This document shows positions 25,335 through 34,579 of a DNA stretch of 36,194 nt, one piece after another. A program made the translations under genes and the position numbers. The stretch comes from Proteus alimentorum. Its GTDB lineage: Bacteria; Pseudomonadota; Gammaproteobacteria; Enterobacterales; Enterobacteriaceae. The first letter of the stretch is position 1. Every line of letters begins with the position of its first letter. A model generated the notes under the pieces. It saw only the letters and a program-made list of their open reading frames with translations, was not told the origin of the DNA and ran no database searches. The stretch is from the NCBI RefSeq assembly GCF_002607735.1, contig NZ_NBVR01000035.1, positions 1 through 36,194 of the forward strand, in the 5' to 3' direction.

Positions 25335-27068
25335 TTAAATATTGTTTTGAGTAATAGGTGTAGTTGTTGGTGTACTCTTTATTACTGATGAGTTATTTAA
25401 CTCAGCAATAACTGCTGTTGTAGAGCCAAATAATTTGGTGTGACCATCGAAAAGAACTAAGAGTTTATTGGTCACTGAGAGTAATTGTTTTTGATGCGTG
25501 ATTAATATAACCGTTTTTTTATTTTTTTTAAGTATTTGAATCGATTGCATTAAAGCTTTAATGCCCAAATCATCCAAATTAGAATTGGGTTCATCTAAAA
25601 CAACTAGCGCAGGATCACCATACAATGCGCGAGCTAACGCAATACGTTGTCGTTGTCCTCCTGACAATCCTTCACCATGAGCGCCAATAACGGTTTCATA
25701 ACCCTCAGGAAAACGTAAAATCATTTCATGAACATTTGCCATCATTGCAGCTTGAGTGACTTTTTGAGGATCTATTTCAGAAAAACGAGCAATATTTTCG
25801 GCAATCGTGCCAGGGAAAAGGGCGATTTCTTGAGGAAGGTATCCAATATATTGGCCAACTTCATTTTTATTCCATTGATATATATCGGCATTATCAAGAC
25901 GTATAGCTCCAGCTTTAACTTCCCATATACCAACAATGAATTTGGCTAAAGAGGATTTGCCTGAAGCGCTCGGGCCAATAATGCCAAGGACATCGCTGGG
26001 GCTTAGTGAAAAATGAATATTATTTAATAATGTGCGTTCTGTTTGAGGATATTGAGCTTGATTAATATTTACTGTTAATTCACCTTTAGGAGCAGGTAAC
26101 GCCATTTTTTTATTTTCTTCAGGATACACTTTTAATAGTGTGGTCAACCTTTTATAAGCTTCTTTACTACTATCCCAATTTTTCCATACACCAATAACTT
26201 GTTCAATCGGCGCTAGAGCGCGACCTAATAGTATTGATCCTGCGATCATCATTCCTGGGCTAATTGTATTATCTATTGCTAGCCATCCGCCTAATCCTAG
26301 CATTAAAGATTGCAGAGCCATTCTGGTGACTTTTGTTATTGCATTGACACCAGCTGCATTATCACTTGCATGAGTTTGTGCTTGTAGATATTTAAAGTGA
26401 GCAATTTGCCATTGGTTACGCAAATAACCTAGCATTCCCATTGCTTCAATAGTCTGTGGATGTTCAAAATGATGGCCTTGTATTACCTGTGCTTGATTAG
26501 CATACTCATTAGCCTTTTTTAATGACGATCGAGATAAATATTCATTAAGAATTGCCAAAGAAAATAAAACAAGCGCACCACATAATGCAAATAATCCTAA
26601 CCATGGATTAAATAAGGCGATTACAAGAAGATAAATAGGAAACCAAGGTAAATCAAAAAAAGCAAAAATGGCGTGACTTGTAATAAATTGCCTAATAGTC
26701 ACTAAGTCATTAAATGCTAAAGAGGAATTAATGCCGGGCGTTTTATTTAATTTTGCTTGATATGCGGCAGTATAAATTCTTGAATTTAAGGATAAGTCAA
26801 GTTTGTTACTCATTCTAATGACAATAATGCTTCTTAAATATTCTAATCCTCCCATAAAAATGAATAGTGCTAACATAATGAGTGTTAGCATTAATAAAGT
26901 CATTTCATTACCTGAAGGTAAGACTCGATCATAAACTTGCAACATATAAATGGAAGGAACTAACATTAAAATATTTATTAAGGCTGTAAATATTCCAATG
27001 GAAAGAAATACTTTCTTTCTCTCTTTTATAATATTTGTAATTTCATTATTGTGTTTGCTTGCTGGCAT
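25335..27068 (-). CDS. zapB: ABC transporter of the Zap type I protease secretion system
   Basis: 577-residue PrtD-like export ATPase in the inner membrane that recognises the C-terminal signal of RTX proteases. I place the start at 27068 (MPASKHNN) with AGGA 8 bases upstream; the open frame runs back to 27182 but without a good ribosome site. Membrane domain about residues 18-300. The ATPase has Walker A GPSASGKS (365-372), signature LSGGQ (468-472) and Walker B VVLDEP (489-494). No N-terminal peptidase domain is present, as expected for exporters of proteins with uncleaved C-terminal signals. zapC follows after 16 bases. Confidence 0.93.
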   Translation of the reverse strand: MPASKHNNEITNIIKERKKVFLSIGIFTALINILMLVPSIYMLQVYDRVLPSGNEMTLLMLTLIMLALFIFMGGLEYLRSIIVIRMSNKLDLSLNSRIYTAAYQAKLNKTPGINSSLAFNDLVTIRQFITSHAIFAFFDLPWFPIYLLVIALFNPWLGLFALCGALVLFSLAILNEYLSRSSLKKANEYANQAQVIQGHHFEHPQTIEAMGMLGYLRNQWQIAHFKYLQAQTHASDNAAGVNAITKVTRMALQSLMLGLGGWLAIDNTISPGMMIAGSILLGRALAPIEQVIGVWKNWDSSKEAYKRLTTLLKVYPEENKKMALPAPKGELTVNINQAQYPQTERTLLNNIHFSLSPSDVLGIIGPSASGKSSLAKFIVGIWEVKAGAIRLDNADIYQWNKNEVGQYIGYLPQEIALFPGTIAENIARFSEIDPQKVTQAAMMANVHEMILRFPEGYETVIGAHGEGLSGGQRQRIALARALYGDPALVVLDEPNSNLDDLGIKALMQSIQILKKNKKTVILITHQKQLLSVTNKLLVLFDGHTKLFGSTTAVIAELNNSSVIKSTPTTTPITQNNI

Positions 27069-27198
27069 AATGTTATTCCTGATTTTATTCCTATCTGTTT
27101 TATTGCTATGTACTGCATTTCTTCTATCAATATGGAGTGATAAATCTATCTTTTTTTTAATAAAAAAATATAAAAATAACACCTTATAGGTAAAAGAA

Positions 27199-27224
27199 AG
27201 GTAGGAGAAATCTCTCTCCTACCT
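27199..27224 (-). terminator. Hairpin between zapA and zapB, probable partial terminator
   Basis: AGGTAGGAG (27199-27207) is complementary to CTCCTACCT (27216-27224), extendable by one A-T pair. On the - strand it begins 10 bases after the zapA stop and is followed by TTCTTTTACC. It probably makes the protease mRNA more abundant than the exporter mRNA while letting some transcription through. Confidence 0.65.
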
Positions 27225-27233
27225 AATGAAAAA

Positions 27234-28658
27234 TTAAACAATAAAGTCAGTTTCGTAATTAACAAATCCTACAATGTCAATTTTGAAATCAGGGCTATAT
27301 CCATATCCATAAGCATTAATAGCAAGTTCACTTGAGTTTGTTGATTGATCATATTTAATGGTTGCTTCACCTGAGCGACCTGTAAAATTATCAACAAAGT
27401 TAAGGAATTTATGGCTAAAAGTATTTTCGATTAATTCTGATAAATCAATCTTATCAATACCTGATTTGAAGTCCATTATCTTGTCAGCAGCAGAAATTAA
27501 AGAATCGGTGATCTCTTTATAAACAAAGGTATTGCTACCTGTACCTCCCCATAATGTATCTTGACCACCACCACCATACAGTATGTCGTTACCGCCACCA
27601 CCGATGAGAATATTATCAGCATCATTTCCATAAATAGTATCATTACCAGAGCCACCGATTGCATTTTCTATTGTAACGCCTTGTGCAATAGAAACGTTTT
27701 TCTGTAGTCCGCCAACATCAGAGAAATGACCCTCGCGTAAATCAATAATTTGATCTTGATAATATCCTGAGAAGTCAAAAGTATCGTTACCACTACTATC
27801 CCAAACGGAGAATATTAATTTATCGTTACTGCTTGTTGCAGTGTAATAATCAATACCTGTATTTGAGTTGAAACCGTAAACATCATCACCTGTTCTGGTC
27901 GTTGTATTTGCGCCATAAAGGTATTGCATTGCTGAAATATCATGAAGTAGAGGAGCACCAGCATAAGCACCTTGGAAATGTGCGCCCGTTTCATATTCAT
28001 CCCAATAACTCATAACAGTATATTGGCGACTGTCTTCAGCGTAGTCAGATTTTAAATAGCCAGGTACGTTTTGTCCTGCGTTATAATCTCCAGGGTGCAT
28101 TAAACCAAGTGCATGACCAATTTCATGGATAATGGTTAAACGACCATAATTACCTAATTCAGGCGTTGTATTACCTGCATAATAATAATCACTAAACCAA
28201 GCTTGCCCCGAGACATCACGTCCATAACTATAGGTATTTGGTAATGTTGCATAAGCTTGGAATTTGCCATAGGGATCAGTAATATTTCCAAAAGTAATAT
28301 CTGATTTTACATTTGGTCCTACTTCTGTAAATTTAATATTTGCGATATCAGACCATGCATCTAAAGATTGTCTTGCATGATCTTTTTGCGCTGAATTAAA
28401 TCCATAGGGATTTTTATCACTAAAATCATTAAACTTTTTACCTGCCCAAGTTGGAAACGAATACGTTACTTCTGCCGCTTGCCCAATAACATATTTCCCA
28501 TTCCATGTGGAATTTTCACGAGCAATATGTTTTCCTGCGGTATCATAATCAAAAGAAGGTAGAGTTTTAGCTGAAAAATTATAGAAAATTCCACTCTTAT
28601 CTAATAAATCAGAAACATTAGATAATCCTACTGCTTTTTTTAATAAAGAAGAACCCAT
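27234..28658 (-). CDS. zapA: Serralysin-type RTX metalloprotease (IgA-degrading protease ZapA)
   Basis: 474-residue secreted zinc protease of the M10B serralysin family. Zinc site HEIGHALGLMH: His178, Glu179, His182, His188; Met-turn at VMSYWD (Met216). The RTX calcium-binding repeats run about residues 333-377 (GGSGNDTIYGNDADNILIGG, GGNDILYGGGGQD). The hydrophobic end DFIV is the usual uncleaved type I secretion signal, and there is no N-terminal signal peptide. In P. mirabilis ZapA degrades IgA, IgG and antimicrobial peptides. AGGAGG-like ribosome site (CCGGAGGATATT) just before the ATG decides the start. It is the first gene of zapABCD with its own promoter region upstream. Confidence 0.95.
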   Translation of the reverse strand: MGSSLLKKAVGLSNVSDLLDKSGIFYNFSAKTLPSFDYDTAGKHIARENSTWNGKYVIGQAAEVTYSFPTWAGKKFNDFSDKNPYGFNSAQKDHARQSLDAWSDIANIKFTEVGPNVKSDITFGNITDPYGKFQAYATLPNTYSYGRDVSGQAWFSDYYYAGNTTPELGNYGRLTIIHEIGHALGLMHPGDYNAGQNVPGYLKSDYAEDSRQYTVMSYWDEYETGAHFQGAYAGAPLLHDISAMQYLYGANTTTRTGDDVYGFNSNTGIDYYTATSSNDKLIFSVWDSSGNDTFDFSGYYQDQIIDLREGHFSDVGGLQKNVSIAQGVTIENAIGGSGNDTIYGNDADNILIGGGGNDILYGGGGQDTLWGGTGSNTFVYKEITDSLISAADKIMDFKSGIDKIDLSELIENTFSHKFLNFVDNFTGRSGEATIKYDQSTNSSELAINAYGYGYSPDFKIDIVGFVNYETDFIV

Positions 28659-29032
28659 AATATCCTCCGGATATCAAGTTTAGGTTAAGTTTATTTTCAT
28701 ATTGAAAATAGTTTAATTATCTGGCGAGCGCCAGCGATAATAAAGATAGCCACTTATTGATATTAATCTAGAGGGGGAAAATATGTTTTTAAATAATTGT
28801 GAAGTGAGATGTGTTTTAAGTCAGAATAATTTAATGATGTAAATAAATCTAAAGTTATCTTTTCTGTGGCGACTTTTTTTATTGTTATTATTATTTTAAA
28901 TAAGAAACTTTTTTATATTTTTATAGTATATCAATATATATTTTATGAAATTTTTCTTTATAACTAAAAATGGTTAGTATATTACTTGATGATTTCTCAT
29001 CAAGTAATATAGGAAATAATAGTGCATTTTAA
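28659..29032 (-). promoter_or_regulatory. zapA upstream region with two palindromes
   Basis: No gene. Two DNA palindromes lie close to zapA: TATTTTCATATTGAAAATA (28692-28710, 8-base arms) and CTGGCGAGCGCCAG (28721-28734, 6-base arms, a GC-rich island in very AT-rich DNA). They are about 34 and 63 bases upstream of the ATG, where an operator or an mRNA leader hairpin would act. zapA is known to be induced during swarming; which protein binds here is unknown. The terminator of the upstream protease lies at the other end of this region. Confidence 0.45.
28978..29011 (-). terminator. Terminator after the second RTX protease
   Basis: A perfect 15 bp stem (28978-28992 with 28997-29011) with loop TTTC, 21 bases after the stop of the 599-residue protease. 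On the - strand ATTTTTAG follows. It separates that gene from zapA, which therefore needs its own promoter. Confidence 0.75.
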
Positions 29033-30832
29033 TTAACAGAATAAATCTTCATATTCGTACTTACCAACTAAATTAATGTTTAAATATTTAGGTGTGGATA
29101 TCTCTGTTGTGTTTATTTTTAATTTTGTAATGTCATTAATGTTGTCATAATAAAGGTTGCCTTCATTATTATTTAGATAATTAGAATTAACAATATTAAT
29201 GTTATTTATAACATTACCATTATCTGTTTTTTTATAAAAAGAGATTTTATCAATACCAGATTCAAAATCAGTAATTATATTTGAGGAATCATTCTCTTGA
29301 CTATCAAAACTAAAGGTATCATAACCTGTACCGCCTTTTAATGTGTTATTGCCCATTCCTGCATCTAAATAATCATTGCCTTCACCCCCATTAAGTTCAT
29401 CATCACCGTTAGCACTAAGTAAAATGTCATCACCCAACCCGCCAGCAAGGATATTATTTCCTCCGGTATCCCAAAGATAATCATTTCCTTCTCCACCATA
29501 TAGGTGATCGTTGCCATCGGAGCCCATTAGAGAATCATTTCCTTGTTCTCCATATAAATAATCATCTCCTTGTTCTCCATAAAGATAATCATTTCCTTCT
29601 CCACCATATAAGATATCATTACCTCCTTTAGCGTATAAAGTGTCATTACCAAGCTTACCAAATAGGCTGTTGTTAGCATCATTTCCAGATATGATATCTG
29701 TTTTACTGCCTCCTATTGCGTTTTCAATAACAGTATCATAGGCAATAGAAATATTTGCACGTAATCCTCCTACATCAGAAAAACCACCTTCACTAAGATC
29801 TATTTTTTGGTCAACGGCATATTCTGAAAAATCCAATGTATCTATTCCGTCAGCATCCCAAATACAGGCAACAATTTTATCCTTAGTTGTTTTTAATGAA
29901 TAATGATCTTTTTTTGTATTGGAATTAAAACCATAAGTGGTATTACTAGTGTGTGTAAATTTATTCTGTCCATATGCTACTTGAATAGCATAAATATCCA
30001 TTAACTGTGGTGTTAAAGGTGTCATATCTTTAAAATCAGCATCTTTAAATTCAGGGCCGTTATATGCCATTATTGAGTATTTAGTGGTATTTTCTTCACA
30101 TTTAGTCGTTTCTTTTCTAGTAAATGTATGCTTTAGACCAAGAGTATGTCCTATCTCATGGCTAATTACTCGCTGCATATTAGAATCTTCTTTAAATACA
30201 TTTTCTATATTATAAATATGAGCCTCAGCATTGTTATTTTTTATCAAGAAATAATGATCGTTGTTTTCTTCAACTACATAATTAATAACATTTGATTTGG
30301 ATTTAAATTCATTTAATCTTATTTGTTGCTCAGGAGTTATTGTTGATTTACTAATATATTCAATAATCTCCATATCAGACATATTTATCCAAACTTGCCC
30401 GCTGAAACTATAATCTTCAACTTTTTCTATTTTATTTTTTACTATTTTATTCTTTTTTTCTATATTATTTGGATGATAGGCAAAGCCTCTGATTGAATGA
30501 CTGTTATAACTCCCAATCTCATTTATATTATTATACATGCCAAATTTAAGATCTGTATCTTTTACATCATTTACTTCAATAAATTTAATATTTGCAACTT
30601 CTTCCCATTGCTGGAGTTTTTCTCTAACTAAATCTTTTCCTTTTTCATTGAATGTTGTGATTGTTTTATATTTATCACCTCTTAATGCTGACCAGTTAGG
30701 AAAACTATAAGTTATTTCAGTATAACCTTTCTCAATATTATAACTTTCCCATTTATTAATTGATTCATTTACTTTCATTATATTGAAAATATAATTAAAA
30801 TTAGGTGAAATATATTTTAACTGTTTATTCAT
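29033..30832 (-). CDS. Second serralysin-like RTX metalloprotease, ZapA paralogue with insertion
   Basis: 599-residue zinc protease. The zinc motif is HEIGHTLGLKH: His225, Glu226, His229, His235; Met-turn YSIMAYNGP (Met255). Compared with ZapA it has an extra Lys/Glu/Asn-rich stretch between the ITYSFPNW region and the zinc site (about residues 123-220), and a longer row of RTX nonapeptides (about 370-500, GGNDILYGGEGNDYLYG and similar). It ends YEDLFC, an unusual C-terminus: the usual hydrophobic DFIV-like signal is only partly kept and finishes on a Cys. No N-terminal signal peptide. The P. mirabilis gene zapE holds a similar position, but I am not sure this is its orthologue. It is probably exported by ZapBCD. 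Confidence 0.88.
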   Translation of the reverse strand: MNKQLKYISPNFNYIFNIMKVNESINKWESYNIEKGYTEITYSFPNWSALRGDKYKTITTFNEKGKDLVREKLQQWEEVANIKFIEVNDVKDTDLKFGMYNNINEIGSYNSHSIRGFAYHPNNIEKKNKIVKNKIEKVEDYSFSGQVWINMSDMEIIEYISKSTITPEQQIRLNEFKSKSNVINYVVEENNDHYFLIKNNNAEAHIYNIENVFKEDSNMQRVISHEIGHTLGLKHTFTRKETTKCEENTTKYSIMAYNGPEFKDADFKDMTPLTPQLMDIYAIQVAYGQNKFTHTSNTTYGFNSNTKKDHYSLKTTKDKIVACIWDADGIDTLDFSEYAVDQKIDLSEGGFSDVGGLRANISIAYDTVIENAIGGSKTDIISGNDANNSLFGKLGNDTLYAKGGNDILYGGEGNDYLYGEQGDDYLYGEQGNDSLMGSDGNDHLYGGEGNDYLWDTGGNNILAGGLGDDILLSANGDDELNGGEGNDYLDAGMGNNTLKGGTGYDTFSFDSQENDSSNIITDFESGIDKISFYKKTDNGNVINNINIVNSNYLNNNEGNLYYDNINDITKLKINTTEISTPKYLNINLVGKYEYEDLFC

Positions 30833-31380
30833 GATTAATTACCTTTTGTTTTTTTGCGAAGGGTAGTTTATCGATAACCTGTTAAATGCCTTTCAAAAAA
30901 GAAATATTTTAAATTATTTTAAAATTAATTAATCTTGTGAATTGGTGTTAAAATGAAAGGTAATGAATTTTATCATTCTATAGTAATGATGTTGTATGCT
31001 TTTTGTTTATTTATTTACATCTAAATTAGGTGGGGTATTAAATGAGCAGCTTATATGTGTTTGATTGATATTTTATTGAGTCAAGAAGTGTTAATTAATG
31101 GGGAATAGTGAACAAGAAAAAAGTGCTGTTATATCCATTAACAGCACTTTTTGTTTTTTTATTGTTAAATTTTACTGCTTTAACCCTGGTGAGGTTACCT
31201 GCTAAAGGCAGGTTTATTGATATCGACTAACTTTTTATAGCAAACTGCTTTTATTTACCTCATTGTGAGGAAGGTGATTCTTTTTATTTTGGGTTTAATT
31301 TAAACTATCTTGACTAACATTTTATTTTTGTGCCATTACTTTACCTTAGTACTTTGTGCATTTGGGAGCCTATTATAAAT
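30833..31380. other. Intergenic region with a strong isolated terminator; candidate small RNA
   Basis: About 550 bases between two divergent genes. It contains a hairpin ACCTGC/GCAGGT (31197-31202 with 31208-31213) and a strong terminator at 31118-31152, but no ORF that would need it. The left part (30840-31110) is AT-rich and shows nothing recognisable. It must also contain the promoters for the protease (-) and the regulator (+), neither of which I can place with confidence. Confidence 0.45.
31118..31152. terminator. Orphan bidirectional terminator
   Basis: AAAAAGTGCTGTTA (31118-31131) pairs with TAACAGCACTTTTT (31139-31152), a 14 bp stem with a 7-base loop and T runs on both strands. No protein gene lies upstream of it on either strand within normal distance. 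Confidence 0.85.
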
Positions 31381-32265
31381 ATGCCTTACATACCTAGAGA
31401 AAAAATAGATTACCAAGCCATTGGCTATCGCCTGCGCGCTTACCGCATCGCCTCTTCGTTAAAAGCTGAAGATGTAGCAGAAAACTTAGGTATTTCTCGT
31501 GCTGCCGTATATCGATTAGAAAAAGGTGAAATTGTTAAAATTGAGACACTAGATAATCTTGCTAGATTATTAAATACCTCGTTAACCAGTTTACTGGGCA
31601 TTAATACTGAATATTATTCAAGTGCAAATGGCTTTTTTGAACGAATGCGCCAACTTGAAACGCAATCTTCACATATTTACACCCACTTCGAACCTTTCTC
31701 TTACTTATTAACTTCAGATTGTTATGACAAAACATTGGTTGAAATGCTAACAGAGGCATCACCTTTAAATCTTTTGTCTGAAAAACAACAAGAAGTTTTG
31801 TCTATTTTAAAAGAGCGTAAGAAACATCAGTCCTTACATTCACCTCATATTTATAACCTTATTAGCCAGCAACAAATTGAAAAATTTCTTTATGTTGGCA
31901 TGCTAGGTTCGGTTAATTTAACTAAAACACGGCAACAAGAAAGAAAAGAACGAGCAAAAAATGAAATTCTTCATCTCATTGAAAAGTTAGAACAAAAAAA
32001 TAGTTATCTTAATATTGCAATCATTTCAGATACTATGCCGTCTTTAACTTTCCAATTATTCTATCAAGATAAAGTACCTCTTTCTTTAGCCGTTAGCCCG
32101 TTCCGTTTAGGTGAATTCCCTAATGTCAGTACGGGCATTGCCACTGTAACTTCTTCAACTGAGGCGATATTTCAATACCAATCTCTCTTTGATAAATTAT
32201 GGTTAAAAGCGACCAAAGGGGATGATGCAATTAACCTTTTAAAACAAATAGTCAGTCATTATTGA
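31381..32265 (+). CDS. XRE-family transcriptional regulator
   Basis: 294-residue DNA-binding regulator. The start is the ATG at 31381 (MPYIPREKIDYQ) with GGGAG upstream at 31364-31368; a GTG at 31330 would add 17 residues. An XRE helix-turn-helix covers about residues 12-70 (IGYRLRAYRIASSLKAEDVA, ISRAAVYRLEKGEI). The large C-terminal part (about 80-294) is unlike a cupin and I do not recognise it; it may bind a ligand. The stop overlaps the end of the convergent amidohydrolase gene by 7 bases. Such pairs suggest that it controls that gene, which is inference. Confidence 0.82.
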   Translation: MPYIPREKIDYQAIGYRLRAYRIASSLKAEDVAENLGISRAAVYRLEKGEIVKIETLDNLARLLNTSLTSLLGINTEYYSSANGFFERMRQLETQSSHIYTHFEPFSYLLTSDCYDKTLVEMLTEASPLNLLSEKQQEVLSILKERKKHQSLHSPHIYNLISQQQIEKFLYVGMLGSVNLTKTRQQERKERAKNEILHLIEKLEQKNSYLNIAIISDTMPSLTFQLFYQDKVPLSLAVSPFRLGEFPNVSTGIATVTSSTEAIFQYQSLFDKLWLKATKGDDAINLLKQIVSHY

Positions 32266-33515
32266 TTTGCTAATGTGCCTAATGTTTCTGCTAATAAATC
32301 TGCAGCGACAGCTATATCACTAAATTCGGTAAATTCATCAGGATGATGGCTAATACCGGCAACTGAAGGTGTAAAGATCATCGCCGTTGGATAAAGTGGC
32401 GCCATATTCATGGAGTCATGGCCTGCACCACTTAGCATTGTCATATAGTTGATATCGTGTTTTTGGCACAAGTTTTCAATAACTTGACAAATTGAATCAT
32501 CTAATTTGACTGGCGATTCAGCAGAAATCGGTTGAACATCAATAGCGACACCAAAATCTTTTTCTGCTTTTTCAACACTATTATTTAGGCGCTGTACAAC
32601 ACGTTGAATACTTTCAGTATCAATACCACGAATATCAACAGAGAATTTTACTTGCCCTGGAATAACATTCATTGAGTTTGGAACAACATTGAGTTTACCC
32701 ACTGTGCCAACTGTGCCATAAACGGCTTCAGTACATGCTGCACGGTTGATATCGGTAATAATTCCCGCACTTGCCACTAATGCATCTTGACGTTGATACA
32801 TAGGAGTGGCACCTGAGTGATCTGCATGACCATTAACAGTGACTGAAAAACGTGTTGGTGCTGCAATACCATTGACGATACCAATAGTTTTTTTGTCATT
32901 CTCAAGGCGTTTACCTTGCTCAATATGAAGCTCAACAAAGGCACTAAAACGATCTTTTGTGATTACGCAATTATCAAAATTATCATGCTGATAACCTAAA
33001 GATTTTAAAACTTCAAAGAAGTTATTACCGTCATCATCTCTATTTTGTTCCCAGCGTGCTTTATCTATTTTTCCTGTTAATACCTTACTGCCAATACACG
33101 AAAAGCCAAAACGGCTAGATTCTTCCGCACGGAAAACAACCAGCTCAAGATCACGTTTAAGTTGTTGTGGTTTGTATTGCATTAAGGCATAAAATCCTGC
33201 GATAACACCCAAAGCTCCATCATAAGCACCGCCTTGAGGTACGGTATCAAGATGAGATCCTGTACCTACTGCGGGTAGTGAGCGATCTTTACCCGGTAAA
33301 CGTGCGTAAAGTGTACCAATACCGTCACGATAAACTTCAAGACCCGCTTCTTTCATTAAACCCGCAAGATACAGATGTGCGGCTTCATCTTCTTCGCCAT
33401 AGGCAATACGAGTGATCCCCTTGCCACTGTTATCTTTTTTATAAATTTGCATTGTGTCAATTAATGCTTTCATATCATCAATTGAATAATGAGTTGCTGT
33501 ATCTTGTTGAGTCAT
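32259..33515 (-). CDS. M20-family N-carbamoyl-amino acid hydrolase / allantoate amidohydrolase-like enzyme
   Basis: 418-residue zinc-dependent amidohydrolase that removes carbamoyl or related groups (relatives: AllC, HyuC, beta-ureidopropionase). The start is ATG 33515 (MTQQDTATH) with GGGAGA upstream; an open frame to 33596 is longer but has no such site. Metal-ligand motifs of the family: GSHLDTVPQGG (His88, Asp90) with AYDGALG (Asp99), RAEESSRFG (Glu131/132), HIEQG (His197) and GAGHDSMN near residue 389. GHADHSGATPM is the dimerisation-domain signature. The precise substrate is not decided by sequence; no allantoin or hydantoin genes adjoin it in the window. Confidence 0.9.
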   Translation of the reverse strand: MTQQDTATHYSIDDMKALIDTMQIYKKDNSGKGITRIAYGEEDEAAHLYLAGLMKEAGLEVYRDGIGTLYARLPGKDRSLPAVGTGSHLDTVPQGGAYDGALGVIAGFYALMQYKPQQLKRDLELVVFRAEESSRFGFSCIGSKVLTGKIDKARWEQNRDDDGNNFFEVLKSLGYQHDNFDNCVITKDRFSAFVELHIEQGKRLENDKKTIGIVNGIAAPTRFSVTVNGHADHSGATPMYQRQDALVASAGIITDINRAACTEAVYGTVGTVGKLNVVPNSMNVIPGQVKFSVDIRGIDTESIQRVVQRLNNSVEKAEKDFGVAIDVQPISAESPVKLDDSICQVIENLCQKHDINYMTMLSGAGHDSMNMAPLYPTAMIFTPSVAGISHHPDEFTEFSDIAVAADLLAETLGTLANQ

Positions 33516-34018
33516 AAGATAATTCTCCCGTGGTTTTTGTAATATCTCTTTGTCTAAAAAATGAGACAATTTAAGGATTAAAAAAGCCATCTTCAAAGAT
33601 GGTCACTGTTTTTTATAATCATTGCCTATTATATTTACTGCTGAAGCTATATTTCGTCAACGATAATTGAGGTGAATTTCATATTCTGTGAGGTAGGTAT
33701 TAATTAAAAAGAAATATATATCTGGAGTATTTCTTAAATGAACTTAAATTGTATGGTAAATGTTATAAAATAGATCGCTTTTAATTTAAAAGTGAAAATA
33801 AGAATGATTACTGATAGTGGTTTTATTATTTTAACGCTTATTTAAGGTGTAATTTATATGCCAGTGATGAAGCGTGATATAAATATATTTTAAATTTTTT
33901 GTACTAATTAATTAATATATCATAATTTTAAAAAAACTAAATTTATAATAAATAAATTTTATCTTAGATATTTTTATCAATTTTATAATTATAAAACAAT
34001 TAGTTAAGAGGATTGTAG
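33516..34018. other. Intergenic region, no gene seen
   Basis: About 500 AT-rich bases between the amidohydrolase and the decayed immunity gene. It should contain the amidohydrolase promoter on the - strand. I see no ORF, RNA gene or strong terminator here. Confidence 0.5.
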
Positions 34019-34557
34019 TTAAAAGTCAAGATAGCCACCTATAGATTTTGAGGGTGAATCGTTATTTTCTATTTCAAGTTTATCAATAAAATCTTTAAAT
34101 TCATAAGCAATTAATGTTAGCCCTGAAATAATTTTTTTATCAAAAGAGATGTTTCTTCATGATCCCAAAACCATATGCTTCCTTTCTCATTTCCTTGGGT
34201 ACATATACATATTTGATTTCCACCTGATGAACAACCAATAGGTATTAATTCCATTTTAAGATCATTTTTATACGTATTAATCATTTCAAAAATAGTATAG
34301 TCATCATTGATATTATTTAAACCATAAAAATAATCAATAGTGTCAAATCCTTTATTATCAGCCCAAGATGAAGATTCAATACCTTTGAAAATTATTATTT
34401 CATCAAATTTTATATTACTACTAAAATAAAATAAAAAGTCATGATAATTTTTAGGTAATACACCTATTATTCTCTCAAGGTTTTTTAAAAGAGTTATTTT
34501 TTTATTGGCTTCAATAGAAGTAAATCTTACACTTAAAGATTTAAGCTTGCTTATCAT
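34019..34557 (-). pseudogene. SUKH (SMI1/KNR4) immunity-like gene with a -1 frameshift
   Basis: Two frames together make a complete SUKH-type protein. Frame one starts at 34557 (MISKLKSLSVRF, with AAGG upstream) and runs 146 residues, including LPKNYHDFL and IPIGCSSGGNQICI and FWDHEE, then ends at 34117 after LLIKKLFQG. The -1 frame continues IISGLTLIAYEFKDFIDKLE to GGYLDF and stops at 34019, which is the expected SUKH C-terminus. The junction is in ATA AAA AAA TTA, where A AAA AAA (34132-34138) is a canonical slippery heptamer. SUKH proteins neutralise toxins of polymorphic or contact-dependent systems. It could be a dead gene, a sequencing error in a homopolymer, or a gene read by frameshifting. 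Confidence 0.75.
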
Positions 34558-34579
34558 TTCTTACCTTTATTTTAATTTC

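Noticed and set aside
26950-27189. 79-codon + strand frame opposite zapB
   Set aside because: Shadow of the membrane-domain codons of zapB; hydrophobicity is a by-product of the opposite strand.
29300-29730. Tandem DNA repeats or a CRISPR-like array
   Set aside because: The regular pattern is the RTX nonapeptide coding of the protease; there are no constant repeats with unique spacers.
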